Shown here: positions 7,496 through 14,781 of the stretch, one piece after another
How positions within the stretch are numbered: the stretch's first letter is position 1
Layout: every line of letters starts with the position of its first letter
Assembly (NCBI RefSeq): GCF_042752395.1
Contig: NZ_JBHYXZ010000023.1
Location: 12,180 to 76,179, forward strand
Length of the DNA stretch: 64,000 nucleotides
Source: Actinosynnema sp042752395
GTDB taxonomy: Bacteria > Actinomycetota > Actinomycetes > Mycobacteriales > Pseudonocardiaceae
Direction of reading: 5' to 3'
The notes under the pieces: model-generated
What the model was told of the DNA's origin: nothing
What the model saw: only the letters and a program-made list of their open reading frames with translations
Database searches by the model: none
Translations under genes and position numbers: made by a program

Positions 7496-7837
7496 GTGCT
7501 ACCCGCGGCCAACCGGCTGACCCGCAGCCAGGACTTCGGCCTGGTGGTCCGCCGGGGCCGCCGGGCCGGCCGGTCCCGGCTGGTGGTGCACGTCCTGACG
7601 TCGGCGCAGCCCACCTTGGACCCGTCCAAGGTGGGCTTCGTCGTGAGCAAGGCCGTGGGCAACTCCGTGGTCCGGCACCGGGTGAGCCGCAGGCTCCGCC
7701 ACGTGGTGCGGGACCGCCTCGACTCGTTGCCGCCCGGAACTTCGCTCGTCGTGCGCGCGTTGGCACCGTCAGCCGATGCGGACAGCGCCGAGCTCGGCCG
7801 GGACCTCGACGCGGCGCTGCACAAGGTGCTGCGATGA
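7496..7837 (+). CDS. rnpA: Ribonuclease P protein component
   Basis: The 113-residue protein starts at GTG 7496-7498 (VLPAANRLTRSQDFGLVVRRGRRAGR) and carries the RNP motif in VGNSVVRHRVSRRLRHVVR. It is the protein cofactor of RNase P, which trims the 5' ends of pre-tRNAs. The start lies 14 bp after the rpmH stop. The 3' end overlaps yidD by four bases (ATGA), implying coupled translation. The frame is open upstream within rpmH, but that extension is not RnpA-like. Confidence 0.95.
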   Translation: MLPAANRLTRSQDFGLVVRRGRRAGRSRLVVHVLTSAQPTLDPSKVGFVVSKAVGNSVVRHRVSRRLRHVVRDRLDSLPPGTSLVVRALAPSADADSAELGRDLDAALHKVLR

Positions 7838-8106
7838 CGACCGTCCAGGTGAGCCCCGTCGTGCGGGCGTTGCTGCTGCCGGTGCGCTTCTACCGGAAGT
7901 TCATCTCACCGGCGCTGCCCCCGACCTGCCGTTTCCACCCGACCTGCAGTGCGTACGCGGTGGAGGCGTTGACCGTCCACGGTGCGCTGCGCGGATCCTG
8001 GCTGACCCTGCGCCGGCTGGGCCGCTGCGGACCCTGGCACCCTGGTGGCCTGGACCCGGTTCCGCCGAGGCGAAACGCGGTCCCCGACCTTCCTGCCGAG
8101 GAGTAG
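7834..8106 (+). CDS. yidD: Membrane protein insertion efficiency factor YidD
   Basis: The 90-residue protein has the family signature FYRKFISPALPPTCRFHPTCSAYAVEAL and GRCGPWHPGGLDPVP, with two close cysteines. YidD is a small amphipathic protein at the inner face of the membrane, thought to aid YidC-dependent insertion. It overlaps rnpA by ATGA and ends three bases before yidC, so it belongs to the same transcript. Confidence 0.95.
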   Translation: MTTVQVSPVVRALLLPVRFYRKFISPALPPTCRFHPTCSAYAVEALTVHGALRGSWLTLRRLGRCGPWHPGGLDPVPPRRNAVPDLPAEE

Positions 8107-8109
8107 CTA

Positions 8110-9156
8110 GTGCTCAACTTCATCTACTACCCGGTGTCCTTCATCCTGTGGTGTTGGCACTGGGTGTTCGGCCACATCTTCGGCGAGTCGAGCGGGTTCG
8201 CGTGGGCCCTGAGCGTGGTGTTCCTCGTCTTCACGCTCCGCGCGCTGCTGTTCAAGCCGTTCGTCGGCCAGGTCCGCTCGATGCGCAAGATGCAGGAGTT
8301 CGCGCCCGAGCTGCAGAAGATCAAGAAGAAGTACGCGAACGACCGGCAGCGCCAGGCGCAGGAGATGCAGAAGCTCCAGTCGGAGCACGGCGTCAACCCG
8401 CTGGGCGGCTGCCTGCCGATGCTGGTGCAGATCCCGGTGTTCATCGGCCTGTTCCACGTGCTGCGGTCGTTCAAGCCCGGCTGGGGCGAGGTCTACTTCT
8501 TCGACGCCCAAGGCGTGGAGTCCTTCGTCAACGCGAAGCTGTTCGGCGCGAACCTGTCGACGTTCATCACGATGCCGTGGGACGACCCGGGCCAGCCGTC
8601 GCTGACGGACTTCGGCACCGAGCGCAGCGCGGTGCTGTACGTGGCCATCCCGCTGATGATCATCGCCTCGATCGCGACGCACTTCACCGCGCGCCACTCG
8701 GTGGCCCGGCAGACGCAGGCCGCGGCGGACAACCCGCAGACCGCGATCATGAACAAGCTGACGCTCTACATCTTCCCGCTGGGCGTGCTCGTCGGTGGTC
8801 TCTTCTTCCCCATCGCGATCCTGCTCTACTGGCTGAGCAACAACGCGTGGACGCTGGGTCAGCAGTACGTCGTGTACCACCGCATCGACCGCGAGGAAGA
8901 GGCGAAGAAGGTCGAGGCGACCGCGCAGCGCACGGCGCTCGCGCCGAAGCCGGGGGCCAAGCCCGTGACCAAGCCGAAGCCCGGTCAGAAGCCCCAGCAG
9001 CGCAAGCCCGCCGGCAGCCCGCCGGCGGCCGCCGCCGCGAAGCCCGCGCCGGACGGCGACGAGCCCGCCGAGGCCGTGCCGCCGTCCACCGAGATTCCCG
9101 GTCTGAGCCCAGACCGATCCCCAGGCAAGAAGCAGGGCAACAAGAAGCGTCGTTGA
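8110..9156 (+). CDS. yidC: Membrane protein insertase YidC
   Basis: The 348-residue protein is the short actinobacterial YidC/Oxa1 type. It has an N-terminal membrane segment, a cytoplasmic coiled segment (QKIKKKYANDRQRQAQEMQKL), the NPLGGCLPMLVQIPVFIGLFHVL core, and further membrane segments near residues 175-195 and 215-245. The C-terminal 90 residues form a Lys/Pro/Ala-rich cytoplasmic tail. The enzyme inserts and folds inner-membrane proteins with or without SecYEG. GTG start at 8110 with a GAGGAG ribosome-binding site that overlaps the yidD stop region. Confidence 0.96.
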   Translation: MLNFIYYPVSFILWCWHWVFGHIFGESSGFAWALSVVFLVFTLRALLFKPFVGQVRSMRKMQEFAPELQKIKKKYANDRQRQAQEMQKLQSEHGVNPLGGCLPMLVQIPVFIGLFHVLRSFKPGWGEVYFFDAQGVESFVNAKLFGANLSTFITMPWDDPGQPSLTDFGTERSAVLYVAIPLMIIASIATHFTARHSVARQTQAAADNPQTAIMNKLTLYIFPLGVLVGGLFFPIAILLYWLSNNAWTLGQQYVVYHRIDREEEAKKVEATAQRTALAPKPGAKPVTKPKPGQKPQQRKPAGSPPAAAAAKPAPDGDEPAEAVPPSTEIPGLSPDRSPGKKQGNKKRR

Positions 9157-9174
9157 CCCTGGAGAGGAGACATC

Positions 9175-9717
9175 GTGTCGGAGACGTTGCAGGCGGCCGA
9201 CGTGGACGCACCGGAGGCCGGCCAGGTCCCACCGGCGCGGTCGGGGACTTCGGAGGACCTGCTCGTCCAGGAGGGCGACATCGCCGGGGACTACCTCGAG
9301 CGGCTGTTGGACCTGCTCGACTACGACGGCGACATCGACCTCGACGTCGAGGCGGGTCGGGCGATCGTGAGCATCGACGGCGGTGACGACCTGGAGAAGC
9401 TGGTCGGTCCCCGCGGCACGGTCCTGGAGTCCTTGCAGGAGCTGACCCGGCTCGCCGTCCAGCAGGAGACGGGCGTGCGCAGCCGGCTCATGCTGGACAT
9501 CGCCGGGTGGCGCGCCGGGCGTCGGGCCGAGCTGGCCGACCTCGGGCGGACCACCGCGGAGAAGGTGCGGGCCACCGGTGAGAAGGTGCGGTTGCACCCG
9601 ATGACGCCGTTCGAGCGGAAGGTCGTGCACGACGCCGTCGCCGCGGTGGCGGGCGTGCACAGCGAGAGCGAGGGCGAGGAGCCGCAGCGCCGCGTGGTGG
9701 TGCTGCCCAAGCCCTGA
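9175..9717 (+). CDS. jag: KH-R3H RNA-binding protein Jag/KhpB
   Basis: The 180-residue protein has a KH-like domain (about 35-110, including DLEKLVGPRGTVLESLQELTRL) and an R3H domain (about 110-165, with RLHPMTPFERKVVHDAV). Jag/KhpB proteins bind RNA and are linked to cell elongation and division. It follows yidC after 18 bp with a GGAGAGGAG ribosome-binding site and a GTG start. An unusually clean terminator hairpin follows the stop codon and marks the end of the rpmH operon. Confidence 0.93.
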   Translation: MSETLQAADVDAPEAGQVPPARSGTSEDLLVQEGDIAGDYLERLLDLLDYDGDIDLDVEAGRAIVSIDGGDDLEKLVGPRGTVLESLQELTRLAVQQETGVRSRLMLDIAGWRAGRRAELADLGRTTAEKVRATGEKVRLHPMTPFERKVVHDAVAAVAGVHSESEGEEPQRRVVVLPKP

Positions 9718-9732
9718 GCGGTCGCGGAACGA

Positions 9733-9763
9733 CGGCCCCGGTCCCCTGGTGGGACCGGGGCCG
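9733..9763 (+). terminator. Terminator hairpin after jag
   Basis: CGGCCCCGGTCCC (9733-9745) pairs perfectly with GGGACCGGGGCCG (9751-9763) around a five-base loop. There is no U-tract, as is common in GC-rich Actinobacteria. It lies 16 bp after the jag stop and ends the rpmH-jag unit; it can also act on the converging gene. Confidence 0.8.
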
Positions 9764-9857
9764 TTCTGCTTGCCCGTCCGTGCGGTGATCGGCCGAGTGC
9801 GGTGGTGCGCAGGGCGAGTCGGTTCGGGTAGGCCGATCCCCGGGCCGAGGGCGAGAC

Positions 9858-9889
9858 TGGGCCGGTTGTGGGGTGGGCCGGTTGTGGGG
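9858..9889. repeat. Two tandem 16-bp repeats
   Basis: TGGGCCGGTTGTGGGG occurs twice head to tail (9858-9873 and 9874-9889), directly before the stop codon of the leftward phosphatase-methyltransferase gene. Function unknown. Confidence 0.7.
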
Positions 9890-9893
9890 TGGG

Positions 9894-10877
9894 TCAGGCC
9901 ACGATCGCGTAGCGCTCGTCATCCAGGTCGCGGCCCCACAGGGCGGGGTCGGTGAGCGGGACGACGTGCCCCTCCCCCAGCAGCGCGACGCACTCGGCGG
10001 CGGTGAGGCCCGCACCGGTCGACCAGCGGCCCTCGATGAGGACCAGGCGTCCACCCGGCCGGAGGAGCGCGCGCCAGCGGTCGAGCGCGGCCGTCGGGTC
10101 GGGCAGCGCCCACAGCACGTGCCGCACCAGCACCACGTCGAACGACCCCGGCGGGTACGGCGGGCGCGCGGCGTCGCCCTGGCGGAACTCGACCCCCGGC
10201 GCCTTCACGCGGGCGGCGGCGACCATGCGCTCGGACAGGTCGAGCCCGCGCACGTCGTACCCCTCCCCCGCGAGCAACGCGGTGAGGCTGCCGGTGCCGC
10301 ACCCGAGGTCGACCACGCGCGCCGGCGCGGGCGGCAGCAGGGACAGGAGCAGTTCCCGCCACGCGCGGCGGACGTCCGGGTCACGCAGCCCGTGGTCGGC
10401 GTCCTCGTCGAACGTCGCCGCCTGGTCGTCCCAGAAGCGGGACTGCGCGAACGTGGTGAGCCACGCGCGCTGCTCGTCGTTCTCGGGCACGTCGCGGCCG
10501 CGCGCCTCGGCGATGGCCTGCCAGGCGGCCTCGGGCGACGCGCCGTCCAGCACGAGGAGCGCGCCCGCGATCAACGACGAGCGGCCGATGCCGGCCCAGC
10601 AGTGCACGAGGACGTGACGGCCCGCCCGGAGGTCTTCGAGCACCGGGGCGAGGTCCGGCGCGTCCGGCACGCCGAAGTCCGGGATGGGCAGCCAGTGGAA
10701 CGCCATGCCCGCGTCCCGTGCCGCCTCGGCCTCGTCGGACAGGTCCAGCTCGGCCAGTTCCGTCTCGGTGAGCGCGCACACGATCACGTCGACCCCGCGG
10801 TCGGCGAGGTGACGGAGGTGCTCCAGGCTGTGCGGGTGGCCCATGGTGCTCAGCGCGCCCGGTCTGATCGAGTACAT
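9894..10877 (-). CDS. Protein phosphatase-SAM methyltransferase fusion
   Basis: The 327-residue protein joins two enzyme domains. Residues about 10-145 resemble tyrosine or dual-specificity phosphatases, with the P-loop HCWAGIGRSS (Cys93, Arg99, fitting HCX5R) and an upstream PDFGVPDAPD loop that could supply the general acid. Residues about 150-327 are a class I SAM-dependent methyltransferase with motif I VVDLGCGTGSLT (188-199), and VVLVRHVLWALPDP and LLRPGGRLVLIEG later. The ATG at 10875-10877 has a GGGAAGAG ribosome-binding site; the frame stays open upstream but would run through the divergent NUDIX gene. Substrates are unknown. A parS site sits in its promoter region. Confidence 0.8.
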   Translation of the reverse strand: MYSIRPGALSTMGHPHSLEHLRHLADRGVDVIVCALTETELAELDLSDEAEAARDAGMAFHWLPIPDFGVPDAPDLAPVLEDLRAGRHVLVHCWAGIGRSSLIAGALLVLDGASPEAAWQAIAEARGRDVPENDEQRAWLTTFAQSRFWDDQAATFDEDADHGLRDPDVRRAWRELLLSLLPPAPARVVDLGCGTGSLTALLAGEGYDVRGLDLSERMVAAARVKAPGVEFRQGDAARPPYPPGSFDVVLVRHVLWALPDPTAALDRWRALLRPGGRLVLIEGRWSTGAGLTAAECVALLGEGHVVPLTDPALWGRDLDDERYAIVA

Positions 10878-10892
10878 CTCTTCCCCTTGCCG

Positions 10893-10908
10893 TGTTCCAC
10901 GTGAAACG
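10893..10908. promoter_or_regulatory. parS site 1
   Basis: TGTTCCACGTGAAACG matches the parS palindrome GTTTCACGTGAAAC with one change. It lies between two divergent genes, the phosphatase-methyltransferase fusion and the NUDIX hydrolase, within 2.4 kb of parB. Confidence 0.85.
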
Positions 10909-10916
10909 GTCGCCGT

Positions 10917-11375
10917 ATGACTGAGATGGCCCGGCACCTCCGCGTCGCCGCCTACGCGGTGATCATCGAGAACGATCGGCTGCTGCTCTCCCGGTGGCTC
11001 GGGCCGGACCGGCCGAGGTGGATCCTCCCCGGCGGCGGGCTCGATCACGGTGAAGATCCGTACGACGCGGTGGTCCGCGAGGTGTTCGAGGAGACCGGCT
11101 ACCACGCCGAGGTCGATCGGCTGCTCGGCATCCAGAACGTCCACGGGCCGATGGTGCGCGACGGCGTGGAGGTCGACTACCACCGCATCCGGATCATGTA
11201 CGAGGCGCACGTGGTCGGCGGGGAACTCACCTTCGAGGTCGGTGGCAGCACGGACCAGGCGGCGTGGTTCCCGGTGGCGGAGATCCCCGAGTTGGATCAC
11301 GTCGAGTCGGTGGACTACGCGTTGGAACTCCTCCGCGCGTCGCCCAAGGACGGGCGGATCGTGGACCTGGGGTGA
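10917..11375 (+). CDS. NUDIX hydrolase
   Basis: The 152-residue protein carries a complete Nudix box, GGLDHGEDPYDAVVREVFEETGY, in which the catalytic glutamates of REVFEETG are present. Such enzymes hydrolyse nucleoside diphosphate-linked compounds; the substrate here cannot be read from sequence. Start is ATG at 10917; a second ATG three codons later is also possible. It is divergent from the phosphatase-methyltransferase fusion and flanked by parS sites on both sides. Confidence 0.88.
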   Translation: MTEMARHLRVAAYAVIIENDRLLLSRWLGPDRPRWILPGGGLDHGEDPYDAVVREVFEETGYHAEVDRLLGIQNVHGPMVRDGVEVDYHRIRIMYEAHVVGGELTFEVGGSTDQAAWFPVAEIPELDHVESVDYALELLRASPKDGRIVDLG

Positions 11376-11384
11376 AGCGGGGCG

Positions 11385-11400
11385 CGTTTCACGTGAAACA
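11385..11400. promoter_or_regulatory. parS site 2 (perfect core)
   Basis: CGTTTCACGTGAAACA contains the perfect 14-bp palindrome GTTTCACGTGAAAC, ten bases after the NUDIX stop codon. Confidence 0.93.
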
Positions 11401-11542
11401 CGTCGAACTTCTCACTTCGATTTGGCGTGTCGCCGGGGTGATCCGTCATAGTGGTGACCGGCACATCTCGTGAGGCTCGCAGCCTCTCCGACGAGAAGCC
11501 CAACCCCATCGCCCACACCCGGCCGCCGCCGGCGTCCGGTGT

Positions 11543-11558
11543 GGTTTCACGTGAAACG
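11543..11558. promoter_or_regulatory. parS site 3 (perfect core)
   Basis: GGTTTCACGTGAAACG carries the perfect palindrome. It lies 15 bp upstream of rsmG, in the probable promoter or leader of the rsmG-parA-parB operon, so ParB loading there could affect the operon's expression. Confidence 0.93.
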
Positions 11559-11572
11559 TCCCGGACGGAGAC

Positions 11573-12250
11573 ATGGCCGCAGAGGTGGAAGACCGCGCGA
11601 AGAAGGTCTTCGGTGACCACTACGACAAGGCGGCCGCGTTCACGGCACTGCTGACCGAGCACGGCGTCGAGCGGGGGCTCATCGGACCGCGCGAGGTCGA
11701 CCGGCTTTGGGAACGCCACGTCCTCAACTCGGCCGTCGTGGCGGAGTTGCTCCCCGAAGGTTCACGGGTCGTGGACGTAGGCTCGGGCGCGGGCCTGCCG
11801 GGGATCCCCCTGGCGATCGCGCGGCCCGATCTCGACCTCACGCTCCTGGAGCCGATGGCCCGGCGGGTGGCGTGGCTGACCGAGTGCGTCGAAGCCCTCG
11901 ACCTCAAGGTCACCGTCCTCCGGGGGCGAGCCGAGGAAGGACCGGTGCGTGACCGGCTGTCCGACAGCGACGTCGTGACGGCCCGTGCGGTGGCCCCGCT
12001 GGAACGGCTGACGCGGTGGTGCCTGCCGCTGCTGCGGCCCGGCGGACGTCTGGTCGCTCTCAAGGGCGAGAGCGCCGCGGAAGAACTGGAACGCGACGCC
12101 GAGGCGGTACGCCGGGCCGGAGGCATCCGGCCTCGCGTCATCACCTGTGGTGGCGATGTCCTCGAACTGCCGACGACGGTCGTGCTCGTGGAGCGCGACG
12201 AGCGGGCGAGCCGCCGTGAAGGCGGGCGTCGCAGAAGGAAGGATCGGTGA
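11573..12250 (+). CDS. rsmG: 16S rRNA (guanine527-N7) methyltransferase RsmG
   Basis: The 225-residue protein is the RsmG/GidB family, with LWERHVLNSAVVAELLP, the SAM motif VVDVGSGAGLPGIPLAIARPD and the family RAVAPLERLTRWCLPLLRPGGRLVALKG. It methylates N7 of G527 in 16S rRNA using S-adenosylmethionine; loss in other bacteria gives low-level streptomycin resistance. The gene overlaps parA by four bases (GTGA), so rsmG, parA and parB are probably one operon. Confidence 0.96.
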   Translation: MAAEVEDRAKKVFGDHYDKAAAFTALLTEHGVERGLIGPREVDRLWERHVLNSAVVAELLPEGSRVVDVGSGAGLPGIPLAIARPDLDLTLLEPMARRVAWLTECVEALDLKVTVLRGRAEEGPVRDRLSDSDVVTARAVAPLERLTRWCLPLLRPGGRLVALKGESAAEELERDAEAVRRAGGIRPRVITCGGDVLELPTTVVLVERDERASRREGGRRRRKDR

Positions 12251-13278
12251 CCGTGTACCCCGACCCCCTGCAACCGGTGTTCCAAGCGGCCGGTGTTTCA
12301 CGTGAAACCGAGCCTGAAGGTGTGGTGGGCGCGGGCGAAGTGCTCCGCCCGGCGGTAGACCCCAACTTGGCAACCAACGTGGAACCGGCAGGAGACACCA
12401 GCACCGTGTGGACCCCCATCGCGGAAGAAGCGGCACGCGCCACCCGCGTCCTGCACCCCGACTCCCTCCAACTCCCCCGCCCTGACCGTCGCCGCGTGAT
12501 GGTGGTCGCCAACCAGAAGGGCGGCGTCGGCAAGACGACGAGCACGGTGAACCTCGCCGCCGCGCTCGCCATCCACGGGCTCAAGGTCCTCGTCATCGAC
12601 CTCGACCCGCAGGGCAACGCGAGCACCGCGCTGGCGGTCGAGCACCGCTCCGGCACGCCGTCGGTGTACGAGGTGCTGATCGGTGAGCTGTCCGTGGCGG
12701 AAGCCGCTCAGGTCAGCAGCCAGTCCCCCAACCTGTACTGCGTGCCGGCGACGATCGACCTGGCGGGCGCGGAGATCGAGCTGGTGTCGATGGTGGCCCG
12801 CGAGTCGCGGTTGAAGGAGGCGCTGAGCCCCGAGGCGCTGGACCCGATCAAGCCGGACTACGTGTTCATCGACTGCCCGCCGTCGCTCGGCCTGCTGACC
12901 GTCAACGCGATGGTCGCGGCGCAGGAGGTGCTGATCCCGATCCAGTGCGAGTACTACGCGCTGGAGGGACTGGGGCAGCTCCTGCGCAACATCGAGCTGG
13001 TGCAGGCGCACCTGAACCCGACGCTGAACGTGTCCACGATCCTGTTGACGATGTACGACGGCCGCACGAAGTTGGCCGACCAGGTGACCAGCGAGGTGCG
13101 CGGCCACTTCGGCGACACCGTCCTCCGGACGGTGATCCCGCGCAGCGTGAAGGTCTCCGAGGCACCAGGATTCGGTCAGACGGTGCTCACCTACGATCCC
13201 GGCTCACGGGGCGCGATGAGCTACCTCGACGCGGCACGGGAGATCGCCGAGTACGGCGCGGAGATGAGGTCGGCATGA
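12247..13278 (+). CDS. parA: Chromosome partitioning ATPase ParA (Soj)
   Basis: The 343-residue protein has the deviant Walker A KGGVGKTT at residues 91-98, the DLDPQGNAST switch, and FIDCPPSLGLLTVNAM. ParA binds DNA non-specifically in its ATP form and moves ParB-parS complexes apart. The GTG start overlaps the rsmG stop and gives an 84-residue low-complexity N-terminal extension before the conserved VMVVANQKGG. A later start is possible but nothing is clearly better. A perfect parS palindrome lies within this extension, where it is translated as VSRET (residues 17-21). The gene overlaps parB by ATGA. Confidence 0.95.
   Translation: MTVYPDPLQPVFQAAGVSRETEPEGVVGAGEVLRPAVDPNLATNVEPAGDTSTVWTPIAEEAARATRVLHPDSLQLPRPDRRRVMVVANQKGGVGKTTSTVNLAAALAIHGLKVLVIDLDPQGNASTALAVEHRSGTPSVYEVLIGELSVAEAAQVSSQSPNLYCVPATIDLAGAEIELVSMVARESRLKEALSPEALDPIKPDYVFIDCPPSLGLLTVNAMVAAQEVLIPIQCEYYALEGLGQLLRNIELVQAHLNPTLNVSTILLTMYDGRTKLADQVTSEVRGHFGDTVLRTVIPRSVKVSEAPGFGQTVLTYDPGSRGAMSYLDAAREIAEYGAEMRSA
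12294..12309. promoter_or_regulatory. parS site 4 inside parA
   Basis: TGTTTCACGTGAAACC contains the perfect palindrome and is read in frame as VSRET in the variable N-terminal extension of ParA. ParB bound here would sit on its partner's gene. Confidence 0.93.
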
Positions 13279-14264
13279 CGGAACAGCGCAAGGGTGGCCT
13301 CGGCCGCGGGCTCGCGGCCCTGATCCCGAGCGGACCGCCTCCGGGCACCCCGGCGACACCGTCGCCGGCGAGGTCGGTGGCGAACGGCAAGACGTCCGCG
13401 TCCACCCCTGCGCCGTCCACCGCCCCGACCGGCGAGGTGGCCGGAGCGGTGTACCAGGAGCTGCCGGTCACGTCGATCCGGACGAACCCCAAGCAGCCGC
13501 GGCAGGTCTTCGACGAGGAGGCGCTGCGGGAGCTGGAGCACTCGATCCGCGAGTTCGGCCTGATGCAGCCGATCGTCGTGCGGGCCGTCGGGCCCGATGC
13601 GTACGAGCTGGTCATGGGCGAGCGGCGGTGGCGGGCCACCCAGCTCGCCGGGCTGAAGACGATCCCGGCGATCGTCCGGCACACCGCCGACGACGTGATG
13701 CTGCGGGACGCGCTGCTGGAGAACATCCACCGCGTGCAGCTCAACCCGTTGGAAGAGGCGTCGGCCTACCAGCAGCTGCTGGAGGAGTTCGGCGTGACGC
13801 ACGAGGAGCTGGCCGACCGCATCGGGCGCAGCCGGCCCGTGGTCACCAACACGATCCGGCTGCTGAAGCTGCCGTTGCCGGTGCAGCGGCGGGTGGCCGC
13901 CGGGGTGCTGTCCGCCGGGCACGCGCGGGCGCTGCTCGGGGTCGAGGACCCCGGGGTGCAGGAGGAGCTGGCCGCTCGGATCGTGGCCGAGGGGATGTCG
14001 GTCCGGGCCACCGAGGAAGCGGTGACGCTCGCCAAGGGGGCGGAGCCCGCCAAGGCGAAGGCGGCGCGGCGGAAGCCGATCCAGGCTCCTGGGTTGCAGG
14101 AGTTGGCGGAGCGGTTGTCGGACAACTTCGACACTCGGGTGAAGGTCGAGTTGGGGCAGCGGAAGGGGCGGATCGTGGTGGAGTTCGGGTCCGTTGACGA
14201 CTTGGAGCGGATCATCCAGTTGATGTCGCCCGAGGCGGCGCAGCGGGGGCGGGGCGGGGAGTAG
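13275..14264 (+). CDS. parB: Chromosome partitioning protein ParB (Spo0J), CTPase clamp
   Basis: The 329-residue protein begins MTEQRKGGLGRGLAALIP, the usual ParA-stimulating N-terminus. It continues with the CTP-binding domain (IRTNPKQPRQVFDEEALRELEHSI, then MGERRWRATQLAG), the LLENIHRVQLNPLEEA box, a helix-turn-helix region (THEELADRIGRSRPVVTNTIRLLKLP) and a C-terminal dimerisation domain. It binds parS and slides as a CTP-gated clamp. The ATG at 13275 overlaps the parA stop by four bases. Five parS-type sites lie within 10.8-16.1 kb of this window. The gene ends before a structured convergent intergenic region. Confidence 0.96.
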   Translation: MTEQRKGGLGRGLAALIPSGPPPGTPATPSPARSVANGKTSASTPAPSTAPTGEVAGAVYQELPVTSIRTNPKQPRQVFDEEALRELEHSIREFGLMQPIVVRAVGPDAYELVMGERRWRATQLAGLKTIPAIVRHTADDVMLRDALLENIHRVQLNPLEEASAYQQLLEEFGVTHEELADRIGRSRPVVTNTIRLLKLPLPVQRRVAAGVLSAGHARALLGVEDPGVQEELAARIVAEGMSVRATEEAVTLAKGAEPAKAKAARRKPIQAPGLQELAERLSDNFDTRVKVELGQRKGRIVVEFGSVDDLERIIQLMSPEAAQRGRGGE

Positions 14265-14351
14265 GTCTCCCCCGCGGTGAGCCGGTGGCGACTGGGTAGG
14301 CCGGTGGCGACGGGCCGGGTTGGTGGGTAGGCCGGTGCGGGACGCCGGTCC

Positions 14352-14485
14352 GGCCCGATTTGACATGGTGCCCGTACGGGCACCCCAGGCAGGCCGTAGC
14401 CGGCAGGCCCGGCGGGGAAAAGCGTCCCGCCAGACCTGCCGGCTCCGACCAGCCTAAGGCACCCGAACCCATGTCAAATCGGGCC
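14352..14485. repeat. 134-bp structured inverted-repeat element
   Basis: Its ends are a perfect 17-bp inverted repeat: GGCCCGATTTGACATGG (14352-14368) and CCATGTCAAATCGGGCC (14469-14485). Inside lie an 18-bp palindrome GGTGCCCGTACGGGCACC (14367-14384) and a hairpin made of AGCCGGCAGG (14398-14407) with CCTGCCGGCT (14435-14444), plus GGCGGG (14411-14416) with CCCGCC (14426-14431) around a GAAAAGCGT-like loop. Together these would fold as a three-way junction in RNA or a cruciform in DNA. It may be a bidirectional terminator, a small RNA or a MITE-like element. Confidence 0.7.
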
Positions 14486-14656
14486 TCGGTGGTGGGTGGC
14501 GGGTCCGTTGTGGGCGTGGCGGGTTCGGTTGCGAGGTGGTGCCGGTGGGTTGGCCCGAAACGGACAAATGGGATTTGTTTGGGGTGTAGGGGATTACCCA
14601 GGGGTCTTTAGTCACGGTGACGATGTCGGGGGAGGTGGCGAGTGGGCGAGGCCACG

Positions 14657-14666
14657 NNNNNNNNNN
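14657..14666. other. Assembly gap (10 N)
   Basis: Ten ambiguous bases in a row mark a scaffold join of unknown length. The flanking sequence is G-rich on one side and a T-rich homopolymer on the other. Confidence 0.99.
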
Positions 14667-14781
14667 GTTTTTTGTTTTTGTTTGGGTGGTGTTTTAACCT
14701 CCGTGGTTTTTTTCTTCGGGGGTCTCTCGTGGGGCGTGGGGGGTGTGCCCCGCCCCTCCCCTTCGGTTCGTTCGGTGTTGG

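Larger units (their letters stand above)
14265..14781. other. Convergent intergenic region parB / ddl homologue, with assembly gap
   Basis: This 517-bp region has no credible gene. It holds short imperfect GGCCGGTG-type repeats (14280-14340), a 134-bp inverted-repeat element (14352-14485), a G-rich plus-strand stretch and T-rich runs (14667-14715). At the 10-N gap the true length is unknown. Small genes interrupted by the gap cannot be excluded. Confidence 0.7.

Noticed and set aside
12247..12480. Frameshift or gene fusion at the parA N-terminus
   Set aside because: The extension is in frame, overlaps rsmG in the usual coupled way, and low-complexity N-termini are common in actinobacterial ParA.
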